Of a stretch of DNA of 64,000 nucleotides, positions 56,959 through 64,000 are shown piece by piece (position 1 is the stretch's first letter; each line of letters starts with the position of its first letter). The position numbers were made by a program, and so were the translations under genes. The notes below the pieces were generated by a model that was given only the letters and a program-made list of their open reading frames with translations, searched no databases and was not told the origin of the DNA. Origin of the DNA: Ectopseudomonas chengduensis (GTDB lineage: Bacteria > Pseudomonadota > Gammaproteobacteria > Pseudomonadales > Pseudomonadaceae). The stretch lies in assembly GCF_900102635.1 (NCBI RefSeq), contig NZ_FMZQ01000012.1, forward strand, positions 141,379-205,378, read 5' to 3'.

Positions 56959-58683
56959 GTGGAGCTTTTATCCGGCGCTGAAATGGTCGTCCGCTTCCTG
57001 CGTGACGAAGGCGTTAAGCATATCTATGGGTACCCTGGCGGTGCTCTCCTGCATATTTACGATGCCCTGTTCAAAGAACCGGAAGTGACCCACATCCTGG
57101 TCCGTCACGAACAGGCAGCGACCCATATGGCTGACGGCTATGCCCGCGCCACCGGCAAGGCCGGTGTGGTGCTGGTGACCTCTGGCCCTGGTGCGACCAA
57201 TGCCATCACTGGTATTGCCACCGCCTACATGGACTCCATTCCGATGGTGGTGATCTCCGGCCAGGTGCCGAGCGCCATGGTCGGCACCGATGCCTTCCAG
57301 GAAACCGACATGGTCGGTATTTCCCGCCCGATCGTGAAGCACAGCTTCATCATCAAGCACCCGTCGGAAATCCCCGAAGTGCTGAAAAAGGCGTTCTACC
57401 TCGCCGAATCGGGTCGTCCCGGTCCGGTCGTGGTCGACATTCCGAAGGACATGGGTGATCCCACCCAGAAGTTCGAGTACGTCTATCCGAAGAAGGTCAA
57501 GCTGCGTTCCTACAGCCCGGCGGTGCGTGGCCACTCCGGCCAGATCCGCAAGGCTGCCGAGATGCTCCTGGCCGCCAAGCGTCCGGTCATGTACTCCGGC
57601 GGTGGCGTGATCATGGGCGGCGCCTCTGCGCCGCTGACCGAGCTGGCGCAGATGCTCAACCTGCCGGTGACCAACACCTTGATGGGCCTCGGTGGCTATC
57701 CGGGTACCGATCGCCAGTTCATCGGCATGCTCGGTATGCACGGCAGCTACACCGCCAACCTGGCGATGCACCATGCCGACGTGATCCTGGCTGTCGGTGC
57801 GCGCTTCGATGACCGCGTGATCAACGGCGCGGCGAAGTTCTGCCCGAACGCCAAGATCATTCATATCGACATCGACCCGGCTTCGATCTCCAAGACCATC
57901 AAGGCTGACATCCCGATCGTTGGCCCGGTGGACAGCGTATTGACCGAGATGGTCGCCATCCTCAAGGAAATCGGCGAAACCCCGAACAAGGACACCGTTG
58001 CCAGCTGGTGGAAGCAGATCGAAGAGTGGCGTGGTAGCGGCCGTCTGTTCCCTTACAACGAGGGCGACGGTTCGATCATCAAGCCGCAGACCGTGATCGA
58101 AACCCTGTGTGACGTGACCAAGGGCGATGCCTTCATCACCTCCGATGTCGGTCAGCATCAGATGTTCGCTGCGCAGTATTACCGTTTCAACAAGCCCAAC
58201 CGCTGGATCAACTCCGGTGGCCTGGGCACCATGGGCTTCGGTTTCCCGGCCGCAATGGGCATCAAGCTGAACTTCCCGGAAGCCGATGTGGCATGCGTCA
58301 CCGGTGAGGGCAGCATCCAGATGAACATCCAGGAGCTGTCGACCTGCCTGCAGTACGACCTGCCGGTGAAGATCGTCAACCTGAACAACGGTACCCTCGG
58401 CATGGTCCGCCAATGGCAGGACATGCAGTACAACAGCCGTTATTCGCACTCCTACATGGAGTCGCTGCCGGACTTCGTCAAACTGGCCGAGGCTTATGGC
58501 CATGTCGGTATGCGCATCACTTCGCTGAAGGACCTCAAGCCCAAGCTGGAGGAAGCCTTTGCCTTGAAGAATCGCCTGGTGTTCCTCGACATCGCGGTGG
58601 ATTCCAGCGAGCACGTCTATCCGATGCAGATCAGAGACGGTGCGATGCGTGACATGTGGCTGAGCAAGACGGAGCGGACCTAA
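56959..58683 (+). CDS. ilvI: Acetolactate synthase 3 large subunit
   Basis: Thiamine-diphosphate enzyme for the first common step of valine, leucine and isoleucine synthesis. The 574 residues include the catalytic Glu near 48 (RHEQAATHMADGYARATG) and TSGPGATNAITGI near 75. The TPP motif lies near 445: GEGSIQMN, ending in NLNN. The family usually shows GDG at that motif; here the Asp is Glu, which I believe is normal for Pseudomonas IlvI. The start is GTG 56959 with AAGAGGTGAAC upstream. Followed by ilvH after one base. Confidence 0.96.
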   Translation: MELLSGAEMVVRFLRDEGVKHIYGYPGGALLHIYDALFKEPEVTHILVRHEQAATHMADGYARATGKAGVVLVTSGPGATNAITGIATAYMDSIPMVVISGQVPSAMVGTDAFQETDMVGISRPIVKHSFIIKHPSEIPEVLKKAFYLAESGRPGPVVVDIPKDMGDPTQKFEYVYPKKVKLRSYSPAVRGHSGQIRKAAEMLLAAKRPVMYSGGGVIMGGASAPLTELAQMLNLPVTNTLMGLGGYPGTDRQFIGMLGMHGSYTANLAMHHADVILAVGARFDDRVINGAAKFCPNAKIIHIDIDPASISKTIKADIPIVGPVDSVLTEMVAILKEIGETPNKDTVASWWKQIEEWRGSGRLFPYNEGDGSIIKPQTVIETLCDVTKGDAFITSDVGQHQMFAAQYYRFNKPNRWINSGGLGTMGFGFPAAMGIKLNFPEADVACVTGEGSIQMNIQELSTCLQYDLPVKIVNLNNGTLGMVRQWQDMQYNSRYSHSYMESLPDFVKLAEAYGHVGMRITSLKDLKPKLEEAFALKNRLVFLDIAVDSSEHVYPMQIRDGAMRDMWLSKTERT

Positions 58684-58684
58684 G

Positions 58685-59176
58685 ATGCGACACATCATTT
58701 CCCTGCTGCTGGAAAACGAGCCGGGCGCCCTGTCGCGCGTGGTTGGTCTGTTCTCCCAGCGTAACTACAACATCGAAAGCCTCACCGTTGCGCCAACCGA
58801 AGATCCGACGCTGTCGCGCCTGACCCTCACCACCGTTGGACAGGATGAGGTGATCGAGCAGATCACCAAGAACCTCAACAAACTGGTCGAGGTAGTCAAG
58901 CTGGTCAACCTGTCGGAAAGCGCCCACATCGAGCGCGAGCTGATGCTGGTCAAGATCAAGGCCACTGGCGCTCAGCGTGCCGAGGTCAAGCGTACTACCG
59001 ACATCTTCCGGGGCCAGATCGTGGATGTGACCAGCAGCGTCTACACCGTGCAGCTGACCGGTACCAGCGACAAACTGGACAGCTTCATTCAGGCTGTCGG
59101 TACTGCATCGATCCTGGAAACCGTGCGCAGTGGTGTCACGGGCATCGCTCGCGGCGACAAGGTACTGAGTATCTGA
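58685..59176 (+). CDS. ilvH: Acetolactate synthase 3 regulatory subunit
   Basis: Small subunit that raises activity of IlvI and carries valine feedback control. The 163 residues have an N-terminal ACT domain (MRHIISLLLENEPGALSRVVGLFSQRNYNIESL), with the valine-site Gly and Asn positions present, and the C-terminal dimerisation part (RTTDIFRGQIVDVT). Starts one base after the ilvI stop. Confidence 0.97.
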   Translation: MRHIISLLLENEPGALSRVVGLFSQRNYNIESLTVAPTEDPTLSRLTLTTVGQDEVIEQITKNLNKLVEVVKLVNLSESAHIERELMLVKIKATGAQRAEVKRTTDIFRGQIVDVTSSVYTVQLTGTSDKLDSFIQAVGTASILETVRSGVTGIARGDKVLSI

Positions 59177-59192
59177 TCGTCATGGTAAAAAG

Positions 59193-59218
59193 AGCCCCGC
59201 CTGGTGCGGGGCTTTTTA
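59193..59218. terminator. Bidirectional terminator between ilvH and ilvY
   Basis: AGCCCCGC / GCGGGGCT stem with loop CTGGT. It is flanked by TTTTTATT on the forward side and by TTTTTACC on the reverse side, so it can serve both convergent genes. Confidence 0.9.
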
Positions 59219-59229
59219 TTGCCTGGCAT

Positions 59230-60111
59230 TCAGCGCTGGCGATTCCAGAAGGCCGCGATCAGCGGGTCCTTGAGGCGCTTTTCCAGCGCGAACAGGCCAA
59301 TGTCATAAGCGGTGAGCGGTGGCTGGATATCATAGATACGGATGCGGGCGGTCAGCGGGCTGTTGTCCAGCACGATCTGCGGCACCACCCCGATACCGAA
59401 GCCCAGACTGACCATGCTGACGATCGCTTCGTTGCCGCTGACCTGGGCATAGATGCGCGGTTTGATGTTGTGGCTTTTCAGCCAGCGATCAGTGCGTGTC
59501 CGGGCCAGGCCTTCCTCCGAAAGAATCATCGGCACGTCTTTCCAGCTCTCGGCGGTCGGGTGCTGCAGTTGATCGTCGTTCAGCAGTTGTGGTGTCTGCG
59601 GGCCGATAAAGCGCAATTCCGAGCGAGTGATCGACTGGAATTCCACTCCGCCCGGCAGGCTGTCGGGGAGGGCGCCGATGGCCAGGTCCTCCAGTCCCTG
59701 TTGCACCCGTTCGACGGCCTTGGCCGGATCGCCGGTATGCAGTTTCATTTCGATGCGTGGGTAGTCCTGGCGAAAGCTGCTGAGGATGTCATAGAGGAAG
59801 CTGTAGCTTGCGGTAACCGAGCAGTACAGCGACAGCTCGCCATGCAGATTCAACTGGTCCTGCATGAAGGTCTGGCGAATCGCCTGCCAACCATTGATGA
59901 CCTCGCTCGCATACTCGCGAAACTGTTGGCCCTCGCGAGTCAGGCGCACCGAGCGGTTGTCGCGCACGAACAGCGTGGCGCCCAGTTCGTCCTCGAGCTG
60001 CTTGATGCTGCGGCTAAGGGCGGACGGGCTGACGTGCTGTTCGCGGCTGGTGCGACCGAAGTGCAGGTTGTCAGCCAGGGAGAGAAAAAGCCGGAGGGAA
60101 TGGCTGTCCAT
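59230..60111 (-). CDS. ilvY: LysR-type activator IlvY
   Basis: Activates ilvC in response to acetolactate/acetohydroxybutyrate. The 293 residues have the LysR helix-turn-helix (MDSHSLRLFLSLADNLHFGRTSREQHVSPSALSRSIKQLE) and an effector domain with QVSGNEAIVSMVSLGFGIGVVPQIV near 225. It is divergent from ilvC across 126 bases, the classic ilvY-ilvC arrangement, which supports the name over other LysR proteins. Confidence 0.94.
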   Translation of the reverse strand: MDSHSLRLFLSLADNLHFGRTSREQHVSPSALSRSIKQLEDELGATLFVRDNRSVRLTREGQQFREYASEVINGWQAIRQTFMQDQLNLHGELSLYCSVTASYSFLYDILSSFRQDYPRIEMKLHTGDPAKAVERVQQGLEDLAIGALPDSLPGGVEFQSITRSELRFIGPQTPQLLNDDQLQHPTAESWKDVPMILSEEGLARTRTDRWLKSHNIKPRIYAQVSGNEAIVSMVSLGFGIGVVPQIVLDNSPLTARIRIYDIQPPLTAYDIGLFALEKRLKDPLIAAFWNRQR

Positions 60112-60115
60112 TTAT

Positions 60116-60164
60116 GTTTCATATATCGGCATGTTGTGTTGCAAATATATCATTTTACGCAATG
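60116..60164 (+). promoter_or_regulatory. ilvY-ilvC divergent control region (IlvY operator candidate)
   Basis: ATATATC occurs at 60121-60127 and 60145-60151. TTGCAAATATATC (from 60139) faces TTTTACGCAA (to 60162), giving a LysR-type T-N-A imperfect dyad TTGC...GCAA. It sits close to the ilvY start and about 75-100 bases before ilvC, the expected place for autoregulation and activation. Confidence 0.45.
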
Positions 60165-60237
60165 GTGCGGATCCCTTAAGGTGTCTTCGTCGCGGTGCCT
60201 CGCACCCCATCCCTTTCGATTCAAAAGAGCCAAGAAC

Positions 60238-61254
60238 ATGAAAGTTTATTACGACAAAGATTGCGACCTCTCCATCATCCAGGGCAAGAAAGTCGCCATC
60301 ATCGGTTACGGCTCCCAGGGCCACGCCCAGGCCTGCAACCTGAAAGATTCCGGCGTTGACGTCACCATCGGCCTGCGCAAAGGCTCCGCTACCGTTGCCA
60401 AGGCCGAGGCTCATGGCCTGAAAGTGACCGACGTGGCTAGCGCCGTTGCCGCTGCCGATCTGGTCATGATCCTGACCCCGGACGAATTCCAGGGCCAGCT
60501 GTACAAGAACGAGATCGAGCCGAACATCAAGAAGGGCGCCACCCTGGCCTTCTCCCACGGTTTCGCCATTCACTACAACCAGGTTGTGCCGCGTGCCGAT
60601 CTCGACGTGATCATGATCGCGCCGAAGGCTCCGGGCCACACCGTGCGCACCGAGTTCGTCAAAGGCGGCGGCATCCCTGACCTGATCGCTGTTTACCAGG
60701 ACGCTTCCGGCAACGCCAAGAACGTCGCCCTGTCCTACGCTTCGGGCGTTGGCGGTGGCCGTACCGGCATCATCGAAACCACCTTCAAGGACGAGACCGA
60801 AACCGACCTGTTCGGTGAGCAGGCTGTTCTCTGCGGCGGTACCGTCGAGCTGGTCAAGGCCGGTTTCGAAACTCTGGTCGAAGCTGGCTACGCGCCGGAA
60901 ATGGCCTACTTCGAGTGCCTGCACGAACTGAAACTGATCGTTGACCTCATGTACGAAGGCGGCATCGCCAACATGAACTACTCGATCTCCAACAACGCCG
61001 AGTACGGCGAGTACGTGACCGGCCCGGAAGTGATCAACGCCGAATCCCGTCAGGCCATGCGCAACGCCCTCAAGCGCATCCAGGACGGCGAGTACGCCAA
61101 GATGTTCATCAGCGAAGGCGCCACTGGCTACCCGTCGATGACTGCCAAGCGTCGTAACAATGCCGCTCATGGTATCGAAGTCATCGGTGAGCAGCTGCGC
61201 TCGATGATGCCGTGGATCGCTGCCAACAAGATCGTCGACAAGGCCAAGAACTAA
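60238..61254 (+). CDS. ilvC: Ketol-acid reductoisomerase (NADP+)
   Basis: Second common step of branched-chain amino-acid synthesis. The 338 residues are the short class I form. The NADPH loop is GYGSQGHA near 24, with phosphate-recognising LRKGSAT near 47. The Mg-binding acidic residues lie in DETETDLFGEQ near 188-198 and FECLHELKLIVDLMYEGG near 225. ATG 60238 (MKVYYDKDCDL) fits the family. A long in-frame extension back to 59182 lies opposite ilvY and is not coding. Confidence 0.98.
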   Translation: MKVYYDKDCDLSIIQGKKVAIIGYGSQGHAQACNLKDSGVDVTIGLRKGSATVAKAEAHGLKVTDVASAVAAADLVMILTPDEFQGQLYKNEIEPNIKKGATLAFSHGFAIHYNQVVPRADLDVIMIAPKAPGHTVRTEFVKGGGIPDLIAVYQDASGNAKNVALSYASGVGGGRTGIIETTFKDETETDLFGEQAVLCGGTVELVKAGFETLVEAGYAPEMAYFECLHELKLIVDLMYEGGIANMNYSISNNAEYGEYVTGPEVINAESRQAMRNALKRIQDGEYAKMFISEGATGYPSMTAKRRNNAAHGIEVIGEQLRSMMPWIAANKIVDKAKN

Positions 61255-61273
61255 GGTCTGCGATGTGCGAAAG

Positions 61274-61298
61274 AACGCGGCTTTATGCCGCGTTTTTT
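61274..61298 (+). terminator. Terminator after ilvC
   Basis: AACGCGGC / GCCGCGTT with loop TTTAT and a T6 run, 20 bases after the ilvC stop. Confidence 0.9.
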
Positions 61299-61401
61299 CA
61301 TTCTGCGGCGAGGCTTCTGGTATAAAGCCAGCTCGCTGAGTGGCGAACTGAGTTCAGTCGTCCCGGTCGAAATTCGTCAAACCCGTTGCAAGGTGCTGTT
61401 C

Positions 61402-62217
61402 ATGAGTGAAGGTCCCGAGGATCAAAAGCCGGCTGGCGACAATCTGGAAAGCCTGCTGCCGATCGACGAGCACATAGAGGAAGGGCAGGACGCGGAAGGG
61501 CGCAAGGTGCGTCACCGTGGTATCTACCTGCTGCCCAATCTTTTCACCACGGCCAACCTGTTCGCCGGTTTCTATTCCATCATCAATGCGATGAACGGCA
61601 ACTTCTACGTGGCCGCCGCCGCAGTATTTGTCGCCATGGTGCTCGACGGTCTGGACGGTCGCGTAGCGCGCCTGACCAATACGCAAAGTGCATTCGGTGC
61701 CGAGTACGACTCGCTTTCCGATATGGTCGCTTTCGGTGTGGCGCCGGCTCTGCTCGCATTCGAATGGGCGCTGGGCAGCATGGGCAAGGTGGGCTGGATG
61801 GTCGCCTTCATCTATGTCGCTGGCGCTGCATTGCGTCTGGCGCGCTTCAATACGCAGATCGGTAGCGTCGACAAGCGCTACTTCATCGGCCTGGCCAGTC
61901 CGGCTGCGGCAGGCGTGGTTGCCGGTACGGTGTGGGCATTCAGCGATTTCGGCATCAAGGGCTCCAACATGTCCTTCGCCGTGGCGCTGCTCGTTGCCGC
62001 TGCTGGCTGCCTGATGGTCAGCAACATCAAGTACTACAGCTTCAAGGACCTGGACCTGAAGGGACGCGTACCCTTCGTAGCCATTCTGGCCGTGGTGCTG
62101 GTATTCGCGGTGGTATTCAGCGACCCACCCCGTATCCTGCTGCTGATCTTCCTCGCTTATGCGGCTTCCGGTCCGATCCAGTACCTGCTGCAATTGCGTC
62201 GTCGTAAATCTGCCTGA
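61402..62217 (+). CDS. pssA: CDP-diacylglycerol-serine O-phosphatidyltransferase
   Basis: Makes phosphatidylserine, the precursor of phosphatidylethanolamine. The 271 residues have an acidic N-terminus and the CDP-alcohol phosphotransferase motif DG-x2-AR-x8-G-x3-D-x3-D near residues 77-99. About seven to eight membrane helices follow, with a basic C-terminus (LRRRKSA). This is the integral-membrane type II enzyme. ATG 61402 has AAGGTG upstream; an earlier frame from 61285 runs through the ilvC terminator and is unlikely. Follows ilvC as in P. aeruginosa. Confidence 0.95.
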   Translation: MSEGPEDQKPAGDNLESLLPIDEHIEEGQDAEGRKVRHRGIYLLPNLFTTANLFAGFYSIINAMNGNFYVAAAAVFVAMVLDGLDGRVARLTNTQSAFGAEYDSLSDMVAFGVAPALLAFEWALGSMGKVGWMVAFIYVAGAALRLARFNTQIGSVDKRYFIGLASPAAAGVVAGTVWAFSDFGIKGSNMSFAVALLVAAAGCLMVSNIKYYSFKDLDLKGRVPFVAILAVVLVFAVVFSDPPRILLLIFLAYAASGPIQYLLQLRRRKSA

Positions 62218-62283
62218 CGCTGTAATTTCTTCTCTGCTCCGTGGTCTACAGTTCGTTTCTCGAACTGTAGTCGCGGAGTCGCC

Positions 62284-63294
62284 ATGCTCATCCGAGTTCC
62301 TCCTTCCTCTCGGGCCCTCGAGTCCGAAGTCACTCCTGAATCGGTTTATCTCTCTCGTCGCAAGCTGATGCAGGGCTCGCTGGCGCTGGCGGCCATGGCT
62401 GCCATGCCGGGTCTGGCCAGTGCTGACACTCCAGGTGTCTACGCCGATGTCGAGCCGTCGAAGGCTCCGGGCTGGTTTCAAGAGAAGCTGGCGGCGGCGC
62501 GTTGGCAGGCGATAACCGCTGAAGGTGAAAGCATCACGCCCTTCAAGGACGCCACGCACTACAACAACTTCTATGAGTTCGGTACGGGAAAGGGCGACCC
62601 GGCAGCCAATGCCGGCAAGTTGCAGGTCGAGCCCTGGACGGTGATGGTCGATGGCGAAGTGAGCAAGCCAGGGCGCTACTCCATCGAGGATTTGGTCAAA
62701 CCGCATGCATTCGAAGAGCGCATCTACAGGCTGCGCTGCGTCGAGGCCTGGTCCATGGTCATTCCCTGGCTGGGTTTTCCGTTGGCTGATCTGCTCAAAC
62801 AGGTCGAACCCACCTCGTCGGCTCGCTATGTGCGCTTCGAGACACTGGTCGATCGTGAGCGCATGCCGGGGCAACGCTCGGGGTTCTCGCTGATCGATTG
62901 GCCCTATGTCGAGGGGCTGCGCCTGGATGAGGCCATGCATCCGTTGGCCTTCATGGCCGTCGGCATGTACGGACGTGTTTTGCCAAACCAGAATGGGGCG
63001 CCTCTGCGCCTGGTAGTGCCTTGGAAGTACGGGTTCAAGAGCATCAAGTCCATCGTGCGGATAAGTCTTGTGGGTGAGGCGCCCAAGACTACCTGGGAGC
63101 GTATCGCGCCGAATGAGTACGGCTTCTATGCCAACGTCAATCCGCAGGTCGACCATCCGCGCTGGTCGCAGGCGACCGAGCGACGTTTGCCCAGCGGGTT
63201 GTTCAGCCCCAACGTGATCGATACGCGGATGTTCAATGGCTACGAGGAGGTCGCTGACCTCTATGCGGGCATGGATCTGTCGAGGTACTACTGA
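62284..63294 (+). CDS. msrP: Protein-methionine-sulfoxide reductase catalytic subunit MsrP
   Basis: Periplasmic molybdenum enzyme that repairs oxidised methionine in envelope proteins. The 336 residues start with a Tat signal (SRRKLMQG, Arg25-Arg26, then a hydrophobic stretch to ASA). They contain the molybdopterin-binding HYNNFYEFG near 83 and the metal-ligating Cys152 in RLRCVEAWSMVIPW. WKYGFKSIKSIVRI lies near 250. The stop overlaps the msrQ start (TGATG). Confidence 0.96.
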   Translation: MLIRVPPSSRALESEVTPESVYLSRRKLMQGSLALAAMAAMPGLASADTPGVYADVEPSKAPGWFQEKLAAARWQAITAEGESITPFKDATHYNNFYEFGTGKGDPAANAGKLQVEPWTVMVDGEVSKPGRYSIEDLVKPHAFEERIYRLRCVEAWSMVIPWLGFPLADLLKQVEPTSSARYVRFETLVDRERMPGQRSGFSLIDWPYVEGLRLDEAMHPLAFMAVGMYGRVLPNQNGAPLRLVVPWKYGFKSIKSIVRISLVGEAPKTTWERIAPNEYGFYANVNPQVDHPRWSQATERRLPSGLFSPNVIDTRMFNGYEEVADLYAGMDLSRYY

Positions 63295-63920
63295 TGCGCT
63301 ACAGGCTCTGGCGCGTCGGCGTATTCCTGGCTGCATCGGTACCGCCGCTGTATTGGCTGTACTGCGCCGTCTTCAATTTGCTGGGGCCTGACCCCGGCAA
63401 GGTGCTGGTGGATAACCTGGGGCTCGGTGCTCTGATCCTTTTGTTGATCACCTTGGCAATGACGCCGCTGCAGCAGTTGACGCGCTGGGGTGGGTGGATT
63501 GCCGTGCGACGACAGCTGGGACTGTGGTGCTTTGCCTACGTGACGCTGCACCTTTCCGGCTATGTGCTGTTTATCGCTGGGGTGCGCCTGGACCTGGTGC
63601 TGCGCGATCTTTCCGAGCGCCCCTACATAATCGTGGGGACATTGGCCTATATAGGCTTGCTTGCCCTGGCCGTTACTTCCAATCGCTTTAGCATCAGAAA
63701 GCTGGGCCGTAAGTGGAAGACGCTGCACCGCCTGGTTTACGCCATCTTGCTGCTGGCTTTGTTACACATGCTCTGGGTCGTGCGGGCTGATCTGGGGGAG
63801 TGGCTTGCTTACGCGTTGATCGGTGGCGCGTTGCTGCTGATGCGTCTCTCCGCTGTCGCGGGCGCATTACAGAGAGCGGGCGTCCTTTTTCGAGAGAACC
63901 CAAAGAAAATTGAAATATAA
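63294..63920 (+). CDS. msrQ: Heme b membrane subunit MsrQ
   Basis: Quinol- or flavin-linked membrane electron donor to MsrP. The 208 residues have six hydrophobic segments of the ferric-reductase-like type. Heme-ligand histidine candidates are at YVTLHLSGYV near 83 and KTLHRLVYA near 148, with LLHMLWVV near 160. The C-terminus is basic. Translation is coupled to msrP. Confidence 0.95.
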   Translation: MRYRLWRVGVFLAASVPPLYWLYCAVFNLLGPDPGKVLVDNLGLGALILLLITLAMTPLQQLTRWGGWIAVRRQLGLWCFAYVTLHLSGYVLFIAGVRLDLVLRDLSERPYIIVGTLAYIGLLALAVTSNRFSIRKLGRKWKTLHRLVYAILLLALLHMLWVVRADLGEWLAYALIGGALLLMRLSAVAGALQRAGVLFRENPKKIEI

Positions 63921-63922
63921 GC

Positions 63923-63950
63923 TTGACGCGCATTCTGCTGGCGGTAGAAT
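63923..63950 (+). promoter_or_regulatory. Ribosomal RNA operon promoter at the window edge
   Basis: TTGACG (63923-63928) and TAGAAT (63945-63950) are 16 bases apart and followed by the GC-rich discriminator GCGCGCC. This is the architecture of stringently controlled Pseudomonas rrn promoters. The following 50 bases contain no start codon with a ribosome binding site. In P. aeruginosa an rRNA operon follows the msrQ homologue, so 16S rRNA is expected just beyond the window. Confidence 0.75.
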
Positions 63951-64000
63951 GCGCGCCACTTCAGCGATGAAGCGCTTCAAAAACTTCTTGTTAATCAATA

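Noticed and set aside
59182..60237. An N-terminal extension of ilvC of about 350 codons
   Set aside because: It runs antisense through ilvY and the divergent control region. The family N-terminus begins at 60238.

Overview
The window is a stretch of bacterial chromosome with high GC content. Its gene content and order match the core chromosome of Pseudomonas. The best markers are cbrA/cbrB with a CrcZ-type RNA, a PrrF-type iron RNA beside the phu heme operon and cbpA, and the series from carB-greA through rimP-nusA-infB to rpsO-pnp. I infer a Pseudomonas of the mendocina/oleovorans/alcaliphila type rather than P. aeruginosa, because several P. aeruginosa neighbours (panD, phuR, a second tandem prrF) are missing. 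That placement is an inference. I see no insertion sequence, prophage, CRISPR array or integron.

Layout: 1-20 kb is the information-processing block. It holds carB (5' end outside the window), greA, a small membrane protein, yhbY (reverse), rlmE, ftsH, folP, glmM, tpiA, secG, tRNA-Leu(GAG), initiator tRNA-Met, rimP-nusA-infB-rbfA-truB and rpsO-pnp. 20-26 kb holds stress-type small proteins (BON domain, CsbD) behind a sigma-54-like promoter, two DUF2845 paralogues, a frameshifted DUF748 gene, a methyltransferase and an MpaB-type oxygenase. 26-34 kb is reverse-strand metabolism: acs, pgi, panC-panB, folK and pcnB.

34-41 kb is the carbon-control centre. A small membrane protein (cbrX) overlaps cbrA, followed by cbrB, then a sigma-54 promoter with a perfect TGTTAC-N14-GTAACA site driving a CA-motif-rich RNA (crcZ). 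gluQ and dksA precede this block. 41-50 kb holds an aminotransferase, sfsA, a Rieske protein and the heme operon phuSTUV with a ChaN-type lipoprotein and a SnoaL-like protein. A PrrF sRNA with a Fur box and cbpA follow. 50-56.6 kb holds a TfoX-like protein, a pentapeptide protein, a kinase/ATPase fusion, mrcB, a TPR-like lipoprotein, a YqcC protein and a DUF4124 protein. 56.6-64 kb holds ilvI-ilvH, ilvY divergent from ilvC, pssA, msrP-msrQ and, at the right edge, what looks like a ribosomal RNA operon promoter.

Two regulatory circuits stand out. In the first, CbrA/CbrB senses carbon state and should drive crcZ, whose AAYAAYAA-type motifs titrate Hfq/Crc. In the second, Fur should repress both the phu heme operon and prrF, so iron and heme acquisition and iron sparing are encoded side by side. 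I found no convincing undescribed multi-gene system. The most open questions are the sigma-54-like promoter before the BON/CsbD genes, the short repeats after csbD, the DUF2845/DUF748 operon with its frameshift, and the ilvI leader.
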